Assembly (NCBI GenBank): GCA_002786025.1
Contig: NHNW01000053.1
Span: 1-64,000, forward strand
Length of the DNA: 64,000 nucleotides
Reading direction: 5' to 3'
Origin: Zasmidium citrigriseum
Taxonomy: Eukaryota; Ascomycota; Dothideomycetes; Mycosphaerellales; Mycosphaerellaceae
Below are positions 1 to 12,786 of this stretch, piece after piece. Each line of letters starts with the position of its first letter. Position 1 is the stretch's first letter. The translations under genes and the position numbers were made by a program. The notes below the pieces were generated by a model. That model was not told where the DNA came from and made no database searches. It saw only the letters and a program-made list of their open reading frames with translations.

Positions 1-59
1 TCTAGCCTAGTAAAAGAACCTTTAACTTCGGATAAGTATTAGTAGAGTCGAAGCTAAAG

Positions 60-1640
60 AATAGATAGGTCCGCTTCTACTATACTATTAGTATAACTTA
101 GTAGAGTAGAGTAGTAAGTATCGATATTATTAGTATATCTAACTCGTAGCTAGCCTTAGTAGCGAGTCGCTTAAAACCGAACGGATTAGTAGATTCTACT
201 CTAATTTAACTAGATAGCTACGGTATAAGGATAGGATCCTCGTCTAAGGGTACTCGTTCTATATTAAAAGTAGGTAAGGAGTAGATAGCTATAGCTAGTC
301 GATTATCTTTATTATCGACGAGAAAACTCCTTATATATTAAGACGATCGCTAATATTACGAGCCGTAAGAGATATTTAATCTCGTTCTATAGAAGATCGC
401 TAGTACTATACGCTTAGTATCGCTCGCTAGTTCGAAAAAGTCTTTACTATCTATCTAATAGTTACTCTAGTCTTCTTACTAGCGACTCTTTCCGCCTCTA
501 ATAGGTCTTAACGAAGAGACCTCTATACGCTAAAGGTTAATACTTCTATAGGCCTTCGCGAAGACTTCGTTCTATACTCGCTACTCTACTAGTAATAATA
601 ATAGCTTAGATTAGTCTTCGACCTTTACTAAAAAGGCTAAGAGGTTACTATATAAGAAGTTAGTATCTAAGAAATCGCGGAGATCGTTTATTATAGCGTT
701 AATCTAAGCGCCCTACTTTACGGGGCGTAGTATACTATAGGCGTTAAAGTACTATATACTAAACCTATCTAGATAGGGATAGTAGTCTAGATTAAAGAGT
801 ATCGTAGCCTTTATTAAGATACCTTTACTCTAGAACGACTTTATAGCTACGATATTCGTAGTATAGCTAACTCGAGATTTGGCCTTAAACTTAAGTATTA
901 CTATAATTAGATTTTATATAGTTAGGGTCTTCGTTATAAGATATTATATATTACTACTATAGTATCTTCGCTTACGTAGCTTATATAGCGAGTCCTCCTC
1001 GCTACTTATTGTACCTTTAGAGTAGACTACTTCGCTATCGAGTAATATTATATTCGTAGAGATAGTTAAAGCTTATCGCCTAGACGAGCTACCTTAGCTA
1101 GTAGTAGTATTACTTCTATATCTATTCTACGTTTCTAGTTTTACTAACTTCTTATCTAGCTCTCTATTCGACTTAGACTCTATAGCCTTAATAAAGTTTA
1201 TATACGCCTATATAAGTATTTTCTAGTTATACTCTCTTCTTATACCCTCTTACTCCCTAATAAATATACTAGGAAAGAGCTAGTCTAGCTATATATATAC
1301 TAAGCTATCTCTATTAAAGAATAGCGCTAGGTAGTCGTAGTATAGCTTATTCTCTACTAGTATCTATAGCGAAGAATCCGAAAGGGAGTTAGTCTATATA
1401 GGAATAGTAGCGAGGTTTAGTAGTATATATCGTCTTAGTACTAATTTATATAGTATAAAGGCCTACTTCGCTTCGTCTCGAGTCTAATCGAATAGCTACT
1501 AGAAGAGTAATAGACCTCTATTATTACTATCCTTTAGGAACTTCTTAATCTCGCCTCGAGTTAGATAGCTTAGTAAGCGCTATAGGACGCCTATTATAGC
1601 GGAAATCCTAAATCGAAATTAGTATATATATCTTAAAGTA
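60..1640 (-). pseudogene. Decayed long frame, unidentified protein
   Basis: One minus-strand frame reads as protein-like sequence from about 1640 down towards the left edge, broken only by TAG/TAA codons that could be former CAG, CAA or TGG. The upstream part is rich in basic and leucine residues (RGEIKKFLKDSNN near 1555). The middle holds a charged low-complexity stretch with SSEEDS near 995. The reading stays plausible to about 240 and is less certain beyond. I do not recognise the family. No start can be fixed because ATG has been removed by RIP. The frame may continue past the window edge. Confidence 0.4.
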
Positions 1641-1829
1641 AGTATAGGTATAACTATATAATAATAGGAAGATAGTTTAAGGTAGCTAGCGATAGATATT
1701 AAATACGATAATACGATAGAGCGGGTAATATAGTTTTAGAAGGGTAGGTATAGTAGTATCGAGGAAGTATAGTAGTAATAGTAGTAGAGTAGTATTATTT
1801 ATTATTTATTACCGCTAGCCTAGCTAGTA

Positions 1830-1915
1830 ATATACTATCCGCGGGCGACGCTACGATTCGCGGATCTCGCGTACTAGCGAGTAGAAGTCGCGGATAGTAT
1901 CGCCTATAAGAAGTA
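1830..1915 (+). repeat. GC-rich repeat end, copy 1
   Basis: A GC-rich patch with atccgcgggcgac followed by gtagaagtcgcggatagta and an ..ataagaagtaa tail. The same order of blocks recurs in direct orientation at about 7990-8090, so the two patches probably derive from one repeat family. They bracket the SNF2-like frame and the plus-strand frame at 2.64-3.43 kb. The sequence between the shared blocks is diverged. I cannot tell whether these are transposon ends or an internal tandem motif. Confidence 0.45.
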
Positions 1916-2164
1916 ACGAATTATATATACTACGTACGATTAAAGTAAGTAGTAATAGTCGTATATATAGTAGTATAGTATACTAATATCTCGAAATAAT
2001 ATATACGCTATAGCTAGTATATAACGAGTAATAGAGGCCTAATAAGGCTAGGTCTACGATAGCTAGGTTACCTATAAGACTATAGATCTCGCGTATAAGG
2101 TTACGAACGTCTAATATTAGTCTCTTTTAGGACCGCCGACTACCTATTCCTAGCCTAAGTCTAT

Positions 2165-2635
2165 ACGGGATATCTTAATAGATACGGTTAATAGATATTA
2201 ACTCCTCTTATATAATCTATTACATCTAGACTTAGTAATAGAGAGGTATTAAGATCTCGAGGTATATAGTTCGATTTTAATCTAATTCGAGAGTCTAATA
2301 GTATATATAACGCTATATTAGTATATATATATTCGCTCTCGTCTATATCTAATACTTACCTACCCTCGATATAGTATTATAGTATCGATATATAAGTTAA
2401 TACGCTATAGAATATTCGTTAACTATAAGGTAAGGTTAAAGTTAGCGCTAAGCTATCTATATCTAGATATACGTATAGGCCCGTACCTTCGCGATTATTA
2501 ATAAGGCTATCTAACTAAGGTCTCTTAGAGTTCTATCTCTAAATTAATTAATCGGTTTCTTCGTCGTCTTCCTCGTAATATACTATAATTAAAAGAACGA
2601 GCTAGAGAATACTATCTACTCGAGCGTTATACTAA
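2165..2635. other. Intergenic stretch with no clear feature
   Basis: AT-rich, RIP-mutated sequence between the GC-rich patch and the plus-strand frame that starts near 2640. I saw no long readable frame, hairpin or terminal repeat here. Confidence 0.4.
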
Positions 2636-2639
2636 CGAC

Positions 2640-3430
2640 CGTAATACTAGACCTAATATACTACTAATACGATTAAAGCTAGCCTTAGTCTCGACGATAC
2701 CGATTATAGAGCTTTCTACGGCGTTATTAAACGTATTACTACGAAGCGAGGGTCTATTAGAAGTATATTTCGATCGATATTAGATAAAGAGATAGCTTGT
2801 ACTAACTTACTTAAAGCTACGATCGCGGAGTATAAGAAGACGAAGAGGTTTCTAGAAACTATCGATTATCTCTATACGCGGCCTAGGTAAGATATATTCG
2901 GGTTTCTAGTAGTAAAGATATACTTAAATTTCTAGCGAAGAGAGCGGCTACGAGAGACTATACCTAAGGAGAAGGATAGCGTCTCGCCGAGGGGAGTAGT
3001 AGTATCCTCTAAAGATATACTAATACTACTATTCGTATAAGAGGGGTTATACCTAATATTAGTCGTCGAATAGTAGGATAAGATAGTAGAGGTCGCTAGG
3101 CGAGATAAAGATACGAAGCTATTATACTAACTCTACGAGCTCGTTACTAGATAGTTAAATCTAATATAGTCTAGTAAAACTATAATTAAGGATCTCGACT
3201 TCGAGAAATTTAAATAGCTACTATAGCTCGATTATACGTTTAATACCTCTATATACTTAATATACTAGAAGAAGAGTTAAGTAACTAGCGAGAATATTAT
3301 TTCTACGATCGATAACGCTTAGTAATAGAAAGTAGTTATAGCTAGACTTATAAGATAGAAAAGGCCTCTAGAGTTTATAATAGCTAGGGAAGTAGATTAT
3401 AGGGGTATTAACGATATAGCCTACGAGAGC
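2640..3430 (+). pseudogene. Decayed frame, unidentified protein
   Basis: A plus-strand frame of about 260 codons reads coherently through scattered TAG codons. It is mostly charged and helical in character: a Lys/Arg-rich opening (GVIKRITTKRG), a basic stretch with KKTKRFLE, then RRERLRETIPKEKDS, then a Glu/Lys-rich second half containing KDLDFEKFK. That composition suggests coiled-coil or helical domains. I do not recognise the family. It lies tail-to-tail with the minus-strand SNF2-like frame, with a short GC-rich tandem repeat between them. Confidence 0.4.
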
Positions 3431-3548
3431 GGAAGTACGTAGTTATAGAGATAGGCGCGTTAGATAGTTAGTATTATATATTATAATAGATTGTATCTAA
3501 TCCGCGACCTTAGCTACCCGCGATCCGCGATCTATAATTCGAGAGTCT

Positions 3549-3640
3549 CGTACTATCGCGGGTTAAAGGTCGCGGGTTAGAGGTCGCGAGTTAGAGGTCG
3601 TAGGTTAGAGGTCGCGAGTTAGAGGTCGCGGGTTAGAAGC
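3549..3640 (+). repeat. 14-bp GC-rich tandem repeat, about six units
   Basis: About six consecutive units of the type cgcgggttagaggt, with variants cgcgag.. and cgtagg.. that fit RIP-type or single-base changes. It sits in a wider GC-rich patch beginning near 3500 with tccgcgacc and cccgcgatccgcg. It lies between two convergent decayed frames and close to the 3' end of the SNF2-like one. Similar cccgcgac/gtcgcggg patches occur near 10.2 and 12.45 kb. Confidence 0.85.
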
Positions 3641-3747
3641 TCGAATATTATTCTACGAAAGATTAGAAATACGGTATATAATAGATAATAATAGAAGCGT
3701 TTAGATTAGATAAATAGTATATTATAAAGATACTTACGGTTATACTA

Positions 3748-6700
3748 TTAAACTACTTTAAAACCGCTAGATATACGCCTATAATATATAGACTTCTATC
3801 TCCTCTTCCTCGCTTCCTTAGCCTTTTCTCTCGAAAGTCTCTCCCTCTTAAGTCGTACCTCTAATAACTCTAGATAATACTTCTCTAACTCTTCCTATAC
3901 CTTCTACTAAGACTTCTACTAATCTAGTAATATATCGCTAACGAAATAGCTATTACCTACCCTAACGATCTAGAACGTCTTAGTATACTCTATAGGCTAT
4001 ACTAGCCGCTAATAGCCGATACGGCTAAACGTCTACGTATCTATTAAAGGCTAGTAGCCCGTATCTAGCGCTATAATAATATCTAATAGCGGGAACTATA
4101 TACCTACGTTATACTAACTCGATAGGCCTATAAGTATATATAGCTTATCTTAGTAGCCCTTACGGCTCGGATATATCGTATTAAAGGCTTTAATCTTACT
4201 AGCGTTATACTTCTAGTCTTTACCCTTATTAAGTATAACTATAGTACTTATATCGCTAAGAACGTCTATATATAGCTTATTAGCTATATAGTATTAGAAT
4301 AACTACTCTATAAGGAATATATTAAACGGCTTCTATATAACGAAGACGATCTTACGAGGGAAATCGAGTTCGTTATACTAGTTACGGATTTATTATATAA
4401 TATCGAAGAGGTTCTAAGCTATCTATATCTATAGAAGGCGGTATAGGATAGTATTTATAAACTTACTATCTAGATCGATATACTTCTTAATATTATTCTC
4501 GGTATAGTCGCTAAGCTCCTTCTTTAACTCCTTAGACTCCTTCTTCTATACCTCGAGCTCTAGCTAGATACTAGCGATACTCTACTTATCGATAAGGTTA
4601 AGGACTAACTTAGGCTTAATCTTTTAGGTAGGATCGCTAATAGAGTCTAGCTTAAATACCGCCTCTACTTCTAATACGATATCGTCTAGCTATTAAACCT
4701 TTAAGTCCTAGTAGGTATTAGTAGGAGCGTCGACTAAGGGGATATCCTACCTAGTACTATATAGATCCTAATTGTCTATCTTAACGATACGAATAAGATA
4801 ATCGGATAGCTACTTACTAACGTTGTTAATATTCTTCTTAACCTCCTTAATAGCTTATTATAGAGTACGTTTAGTAGTATTCTTAATCTTACCGTCTTCC
4901 GTTAAGATAGTACTAACCTTCTTAATATCTTCGTAGACCTTATACTAACTCTACCGTATAACCGCTTACCTCGTACGCTTATTAATACCTAGCTTAATAA
5001 AGAAGCCGCTAGATATACTAGCTTACGATATAGGAGAGATCTAGAAGTCCTTCGCTTAGAGCTTTTTATAGTAGGTTATACCCTTAATACTAGCGTCTAC
5101 GTAGTAGTCTAAATATTAGTAATAGCTAGCGTAGATTAGCCTAAACAATTACTTAGGCTTCTAATAAGGCGTAGTACTAAGGTAAACTAGAGGTAGATAG
5201 CTATATAGGCCGCCGAGTTTAGTCTATATCGTACTAACTAGCGTCTTTAGCTTATACGACTTATCGACGATACTAAGTCCCTAGCGACTAATAATAGTAC
5301 TAGTATTAATATCGCTAGTACTATAATCGCTACTCTCGATACGATTAGCGATAGAGTCCCTCGTAGTAAAGACGATAATATCTAACTACTATAGTATCGT
5401 ATTACTATTCTCTACCCTATAGTAGTACGACTTAATAGATATCGTACTATCGTTATCTAAACTATTAAACCGCCGCGCGTATTCTCGTATCTCGTCTATA
5501 ATATATTTAGTAGGGATTATATCGTTCTAGTAAAAAAGGTACTAGAAATAGTACTTATAAGCTACTAGTTAAGTAGGTATTTTCTCTCTATACGTAATAA
5601 CGAGGATAGGCGTCTTATCCTTTATATACTTAAACTACTCGTCGACCTATTACTAAATTACTATATAAGGGGTAATAACGAGCGTTATTCCTAGCCGAAT
5701 AACTAGTTTATAGTCTATTAAGATACGCGGGTCGAATAGCTTTATAGCGTCGATATCTTCTTTACTATAATAAACCTTAGGCCTATCGCGAGCGGTATAG
5801 TAGTACTACTTACGTAATAATTATATAATATCCGCGAGGAGGATAGAGGCGTATATCTTACTAAGTCCTATATCTAATACGTTTATAATAGCCTCTTTGC
5901 CGCTAGTAAGCTACTTTAGGATCTAAGTAATAGTATATATCTAATATAGCTAAAAGCTATTCTTATTATTCTAGCTAGGGTACGTTACCCTTAACTATAG
6001 ATTAATCTCGTTAGGGTCGAAGCCGAAGAACTAGTAGGTATACTACTACTATATATTAGGCGTTATATAGTAGGCGCTAGTTACTACTATCTCGCTCGTA
6101 AGTATAGGTCTATTATCCTTAGGTTCGCTATCTTTATTAACTTCGACTTTTTTATCTTTAAGCTAACCTAATAACTAACCTATACGGATAGGTAGCTTAG
6201 CTAGGTTTATTCTCGAAGTATTAAAAGTTAGTACGTCTCGTATATACTAGTACTATACCTTAGGACCGCCTTTACTAGTATACTTAAGATAGTTTAGATA
6301 GCCCTTAACCCTCTTATACTTAGAGGCGTAAGCGTACTTAGACCGAGGTAGTAGAGTAGATAGTTATCTTTCGCTTAGCGGAGCTCTACTAGTATTAATA
6401 GCTAGACTATTAACTTATATTAGCTTAGGCTTTGTATAAGAATCTAAGAGCTCGAGATTAATAGTAGTTTTAGGTATAATATCCTTCTTAGTAAGATTAT
6501 CCTCCTTTCTACTATTAGCTTCTACTACTTCTATCTCGCTACTAGAGTTCTCGATTATCTCGAAGCTATTATCGTTACTCTCCTAATCCTCTTTAACTAT
6601 TAGGTCGTCCTCGCGCGACTCTTCTAGTTTAATAGAACTACTAAGTAGCTCGATACTACTATAGGTAGGTATAAAGACCTAACTCTACGTATAATACTCT

Positions 6701-7794
6701 CTTAGTAAGAGGATAAGCTTACTAGTATCCGACTTATATACTATAAAGGCTAGTATAAAGCTATAGTAATTATTAGTATTAAAGTAGCTATAGAGATAGT
6801 TAATTATAGTATTAATCTTAGAACCCCGCTAGGTAGCGTATAGGTTACTAAAGTCGTCGAAGAAGTAGATATTATACCTATCTAGCTAGGGAAGATAGTC
6901 TTCGCTAAAGAACTCCTTAGACTTAGTACTAATATTCTCCTACTAGAACGACTTTACGCCTACGAGGTTAGTAGTAAAGGTTATAAGAGCCTAGCTCTCG
7001 AACTTTAGTATAGTAACGACGAGATTATAGCTCTTAAAGGGCTTTATATTAGGAATAAAGTAGCTATTACTTAAATCTTTACGAACTCGCTTTACGCTAA
7101 GAGGCGGATTATCTAAACGAGGACGGCTATAGTATAGTAACTCGCTAAGGTATCGCGGATAAGGTCGCGAAGTTAGGCTTCGCGGATCGACGAGTATTAC
7201 GAATATAGTCGTAGACGTAGCTAAGTTATAGCGGCTAGATAAGTTACTAGTATTTACGGGTATAGGCCTAGCTTTCCTCTATCTAGATCTCTAAGAGGAG
7301 TTACTCTTACTCTTATAGAGATAAATATATACCTATACGAGCGTCTTCTAGTTAAACCTCTTTAGATTATCCTCTCTATCCTATATAAATATACTATTCT
7401 AGAGCTAGTCTAGCCGCGTTCGCTTCGTATCGTCTCTATCGCTAAAGTACTCTAGGTAGTCTAGATATAAGTCCTTCTCTACTAGATTCCGTATATAATC
7501 GAGTAGGAGGTCGTTTCTCTATAACCCTAAAATACTACTAAACCTAAGGCTATATTAAATAAGTATATCTTTATATACCTTCTTAGCTACTACTCTCTTA
7601 TTTAAGGTTTAACTAAATATATTATCGAATTAGCTAGCGAAGTTACCCTACGCTTTCGTAATAAACTCCTTACGCTAAGCTAATATCTAATACTAGGGAT
7701 AGCTAGTTAGTAGGTTATAGGGTTATAATAGTATACTAGGCGAACGAGTAGAAGTAAAATAAAGGCTACTATATATTAGTATTACTATAGATAT
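3748..7794 (-). pseudogene. Decayed SNF2-family helicase/ATPase
   Basis: One minus-strand frame of about 1,350 codons runs from near 7794 to a TAA at 3748-3750, interrupted only by RIP-type stops. Three features point to a SNF2 (SF2 helicase-like) ATPase. A Walker A segment reads LDIGLSKIYAS, as expected for a D-x-G-x-x-K-T loop after M/T-to-I changes. Further on, LSTTP fits the conserved S-A/G-T-P motif III. Near the C-terminus, LDTGYQPLIDTQTFSRIGYQ has the pattern of the helicase C-terminal L-x-P-x-W-N-P ... Q-A-x-x-R-x-x-R-I-G-Q block. SNF2 proteins use ATP to move along or remodel DNA and chromatin. The N-terminal 450 codons are unassigned. The start is uncertain; several ATA codons near 7790 could be former ATG. 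Such ATPases occur both as host genes and as cargo or partners of fungal mobile elements; the RIP load suggests a multicopy origin. Confidence 0.6.
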
Positions 7795-7989
7795 AGAGGT
7801 CGGGCGCGTAGGCGACTACTATACTAGTTACTAAGCGGCCGCCCTTAGGAATCGCTCGAAGATAGTATATTAATAATAGTATAGTTAGCGGAGCGTATAT
7901 AAGGAAGTATAGTAGGCGGGGTAGGTAGAGTAGGCGATTTTATTTATACGTAGCTACTAGGCGGATAAAGTAATTATTAAGCGACTAGT

Positions 7990-8090
7990 TTCCTTAGTAA
8001 TAGCGTCCGCGATACGCGACCTAGGATAAACTAAGAGTCGTAGACCTCGCGGACTATATAGTAGAAGTCGCGGATAGTACTAGCTATAAG
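7990..8090 (+). repeat. GC-rich repeat end, copy 2
   Basis: This patch has cgtccgcgatacgcgac, then cctcgcggactatatag, then gtagaagtcgcggatagta followed by ctataagtaa. It matches the patch at 1830-1915 block by block in the same orientation. A further shared fragment of the type tatagatctcgcg-ataagg follows both patches (about 2080 and about 8285). It lies just upstream of the SNF2-like frame, in the divergent gap before the next minus-strand frame. Confidence 0.45.
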
Positions 8091-8344
8091 TAATAAATAT
8101 CTAGAGTAGTATTAGTAAGGCGTATAAGGATATAGTAAGAGGTCTACGTATTATATTATATTATAGATACTATTACTTTATAATAACTTACTCGGCAGTA
8201 CGTACGTAGAGTAACTAAAGGAATATTATATAAACTTACTAAACTAAGCGAGGGTAGGCGACTCGCTAGTCGTATATACCTCTATAGATCTCGCGGATAA
8301 GGCCTCGCTAGTCGCGAATAGACTAATCTTAGGACGAGTAGTTA

Positions 8345-9600
8345 TACCCTCCTAGCCCTAGTCTATCTAATATATCTCTTAAGATATCTAATCCTCTACT
8401 AGCGTCTTATAGTCGCTATCGATTAATTCTTACTTATAGAGGATATAGTTATTAATCTCTATCGTATAGCGCTCGAGATTATATTATTAATATAGCAGCT
8501 ATACCTTCTTTATTACTCTTTCTATTAAGATATACGCTTTATAGCTTAGACGAAGTATATCTAAGTAGTATATAACGCTTAATATACGATAGACGGGTCT
8601 CTAGATTACTCGATCGATTACGTAGGCGACGTCTATTATAGCCTACGTTACTATATAGAATAGATTATATTAGATATAATTATACTCTTATACTTACAAC
8701 TATATAGTACTCGAGAAATAGGTAGTATTAAGGAATAGGGGATCGAAGCGTTAATAGGTAAGGTCGCTACTAAGATACCTAGCTACTAATATATACGTAT
8801 ATAGGCTAATCGTTAACGTACTTTAGTATATATATTTATATAATACGCTCGTTTCTATACTCTTTATAGCATAGAAAATATATAAGGAGGTAGTCTAAAT
8901 ATACTATTAAAAGCTAAGAACGATATTATATAGTTTAACGAAGTCTTAGGTTAGAAGGTATTATTATATCTATCGTAGTATAAATTCGATATAAACGATA
9001 TACCTACTAGGCTCGAAAGCTACGTACAAGTTACACAAATAACTAGCGAGGCCTATACGATAGTAAGGATTAATTCTAAAGCCTCTCTCTTACTTTCTAT
9101 CTACGAATAGTAGTAGTATATAGTTCGTAGACTATATATTAATACGAGATACTATCGATAGTAGTATTTATCTAACCCTAAGCTATACGATTCGACTAAC
9201 CCTAATTACGTTATATATTTCGTATATTCGTATACTCGCCTTTAATTACTATAGGTATATATACCTCTAAGAGTTATAGTAACTAAAAGATAGATAGTCC
9301 TTAGACGAATCGATTTAATATTAAAAGTACAAACGCCCGCCTTACTTATCTACCCTAAGGCTAGCTATACGGAGGCGATAACGTCTAAAAAGAGTATCCG
9401 CGTATAATAGCGGCTCGATTATACTACTCTACGAAAAGTAGAGTAATACCGAGTTAGTAAAACGAAATATATAGGCGGAAATACGCTATAAAAGGGTATA
9501 CTAGTAGTATAATAATACGCCTAACGAACTAAATAGTAGACCTAACTACCCTACGGGGTATATTAGTATTAACTACCTAGTCTACTATTCGCTATTATTA
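8345..9600 (-). pseudogene. Decayed frame, unidentified protein
   Basis: A minus-strand frame reads coherently from about 9600 to 8345. Near 9050-9000 it encodes GLASYLCNLYVAFEPS. A small patch there (about 9026-9045) keeps several CA and TG dinucleotides, so a Cys codon has survived RIP. The second half is Tyr/Ile-rich, as expected of RIP-altered His and Thr/Met codons, and is probably helical. I do not recognise the family. It points away from the plus-strand frame at 10.38 kb. Confidence 0.4.
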
Positions 9601-10197
9601 GATAATAGCTATTATTATAATTCTATTCTTTAATACTAATATCTCTAGTAATAGGACTATCGTTAGTAAACGTTCGTTCCTCTACTATAGATAAGCCTTA
9701 ATATATAGTACCTATCTTTAATAGCTCGCGCCCTCTATTATACCCCTTCCTAGCTAGATACGATTAAACGTTATTAATAACCGCTTCTAGTATCGTAACC
9801 CTCTTCTAAAGAGACTAGAACTCTATTAGGTTTACTTCTTTTAGTAGCTTAATAAATACTATAGGTAATAAAACTAGCGTATTAACGTCGAACTATAGCC
9901 TTATCTAGTAGCTAGGTATCGTTTTAGTAGAATATCTTCGTTTATAGCGTAGGCTTAGTAGCGATATCTTAATAGTATAAGGATCGGGTAGAGAGGAATC
10001 GTCTACTATAGTAGAGGTATTATCGTTAAGGAGGTCGACTACGACTAGTAGTATCTATAAGCCTCGTAAGACTATACCGTTATTATAGCCCGTAAACGTA
10101 CCTTAAAAGTAGTTCGAGTCTAGATCGTAGGATAGCTATTAAGTAATATAATACTACGCTAAGATAGAAATATTAAGATTCGCGTATATCCGTAATA

Positions 10198-10242
10198 ACC
10201 CGCGACTTACGCGGAACGCGCGAATATCGCGGGTCGCGTACT
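10198..10242. repeat. GC-rich cccgcgac / gcgggtcgcg patch (left)
   Basis: A GC-rich island in AT-rich surroundings, containing cccgcgac at its left and tcgcgggtcgcg at its right, in inverted relation. A matching island with cccgcgacccgcgac lies at about 12427-12503. The two flank the plus-strand frame at 10.38-12.1 kb and could be subterminal repeats of one DNA element. The outermost bases do not pair well enough to define terminal inverted repeats or a target duplication. Confidence 0.45.
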
Positions 10243-10382
10243 AATAAATACGTATAGCTAAGCTAAGCTAACTCGAGTAGACGTAAATAACGCGTTCGCG
10301 GTAAACCTTATACGTTACCTCCTTAATCTCCTACTTTCTTAGTAGTCCTACTATCCTCTTATTCTATTACCTACGCCTATAC

Positions 10383-12100
10383 AAACTATTTAAAGATTAA
10401 TCCTTTATACCTCGACGACGACGAGTTCTAGATAAGACTAATTCCGTAGATAGCGGTAATACCTTATTATTATTAGACGAGGATAACGAATAGTCTAAAC
10501 GAGACGATAACGCCTAAGAGAAGAAACGATAGATTCTAAAGACTCCTATTACTAATATATACCTATTTCGTTACTATATACGTAAGACGTTAAGATAGCT
10601 AACTACTATCGTATAGGTACGCCTAGGGTAGTTATAATAGAAACGAAAGTATAATAAAAGTACTAAGCTATCGTCTAAGTATTCCTTAAATAAGAAGTAA
10701 CGCCTAAAGATAAAGTCCGCCTAAGGAAGTAAGCTCGAGAATAGCGATAAACTCGTTAAGCCTCTTAATCTATAGGTACTAAAACCTCTTCTCGAGTATA
10801 TATATAAAGATACGAAACTAGAGCTCTAAATTATAGCCTTTCGAGGCGAAGAGGGGTATAATACTATAGTAATCTATACTATATCTAATATATAGATACG
10901 AGACTTTATTCGGTCTATATAGATACGAGTTTAGCTTCGAAAAGCGAAGGTTTAAGATATTAGCTAGATTCCTAATAAACTAGCTAACGAATCGCTTTAC
11001 GATATAAGACTACCCTATTATACGACGCTATAACTAATATCCCTCGGATAGTTACGCGAATCGATCCGTTTCCTCCGTAATAACGTAAATAGACGTATTA
11101 AAGATATTATTAAGGCTCTACTAGTATTTAAAGAGTACTCTTAAAAGGAGATAACGATAGTATAGGTAGACGAGTAGATCTAGAATAGTTATTAGTTCGA
11201 ATACCCTAAAGGCGCTATAGTAAGATAATATTAGGTTAAATAGTATACGTAATAACTAATACTAATATCTAGGAAGGTCGATACCTTACGCCTATTATTA
11301 TCGACTCGATTAAGGCGGCTTTCTAGGGTCTAAGGGGTCTTACTAAGAAATATAGCTCTAAATATCGGTTCCCCGATATTAATATATTTATACTACTTAT
11401 AGTTACGTCTACTATCTATATATAGCTTCGCCGATTTAGGGCTAGTCTATAGCGAGAGACTAAAGACGGCGAAGCTTACTATAACTTTAATACTAGAGAG
11501 GTTAATAATATCTATTAAGAGAAGCTAGAGCGATAGGAATAACTACTAGACGATAGGTAGAAAAGTAAGATCTTAAGAATAGTTACTAAGTAGGTAATAG
11601 CTAGTATCGCGCGTAGCTTAAATAAGAGCAAAAAGGGTAATATTAACGCTAAAGCTATCTATAGGGGTACTATACTCGAGGTATTAGAGGTATTTCTTAG
11701 CGAGGACGCTATAGATAAGGACCCTAACGATAGGCCTAATAATAGTTTATATTACTAATTAGATATAAAGGCGGCTAGCTAACGATAGATAGTATCCGAA
11801 GGGGAGGATATACCCTAAGCTACGAATAACTAAGTATCTACGAAAGCTAGTAATACTACTAACGATAATAGCGGATACGGATACTCGAGCCTAATTCGAG
11901 ATAACGCTAACGACCTAAGAACTAAGATAGATATCGAAGTTAATAAGATACTACTACTTAACGTACCTACCCCTATATACGAGATAGCGCTACTATTAGA
12001 GAGAAACGACTTACCTAGAGGCTCTTAGCCTATATACCCTAAAGCGTAAGAGGCGTTTAAGGTAAAAGCGTACGTTATAACTATATAATAGCGGTAGCTA
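10383..12100 (+). pseudogene. Decayed frame, possible DNA-element protein
   Basis: A plus-strand frame is readable from about 10383 to 11590 (about 400 codons) through many RIP-type stops. It is rich in Lys/Arg and contains LRESIRFLRNNVNRRI. From about 11584 the readable frame changes, and a second block continues to about 12100 with GTILEVLEVFLSEDAIDK. That looks like a frameshift or a lost intron. GC-rich islands of inverted cccgcgac/gtcgcggg motifs lie on both sides, as in subterminal repeats of fungal DNA transposons. I see no catalytic DDE/D signature that I trust, so the product is unassigned. Confidence 0.4.
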
Positions 12101-12426
12101 GCTAATATTAAATAGGAAGATTAGACTTCGATTTAAAGATCTTACTAACTAGTTATCTATCGAGGCGAGAGTCGCTAAAACTATTAGGTTAGAAGAGTAA
12201 GACTTTATATAGTATTTCTAGCGCTACCGCGAGGTAAAGAAGAAGAAGGTAGTAGTAGAGATAGAGATAGCGTTTTATAAGGCCTTAATAAATAAGGTAA
12301 AGAATAAGATAGGCTTAGGTACTAAGGATAAGTATAGTAGTATTAATATTTACTAGTAGATATTAAACGACGAATAGAATAGGTAAGAGCGCCTATTATA
12401 ACTACTATTTAGAGCTCCTAATATTA

Positions 12427-12503
12427 ACCCGCGACCCGCGACTATACGATTATCGCGGTCCGCGACCCGCGATTATATAATAGTCGCGAGTCGTATATAA
12501 TAC
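12427..12503. repeat. GC-rich cccgcgac / gtcgcggg patch (right)
   Basis: It contains cccgcgacccgcgac, then tcgcggtccgcgacccgcgat, then agtcgcgagtcg, so the short motif occurs in both orientations. It is the partner of the island at 10198-10242 and closes the region holding the plus-strand frame at 10.38-12.1 kb. Confidence 0.5.
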
Positions 12504-12786
12504 TAACCTAGTAAGATTATAGTAATACCTCTATCTTCTCTATATATAGTATAATAATTTTTTAAACGCTATAAACTAGACTACGGTAATAGACGTTATT
12601 TAGTAACTAGTAGTAATTAATAATACTAGTAATACCTCTAGAACTCGATAGGTCTATAGAAGTAATAGTATAACTACGTACTATATTATTCTCTCGTTAT
12701 AGAAACTATTATAAGTCTTCGCTCGTATACTTACTATTATAGTAGTAGTTTAGAACGAAAGTAGTAACTACGAAGGAAGATAACGA

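Noticed and set aside
3549..3640. A telomere or telomere-like repeat
   Set aside because: The 14-bp GC-rich unit does not resemble TTAGGG-type fungal telomeres and is flanked by coding relics on both sides.
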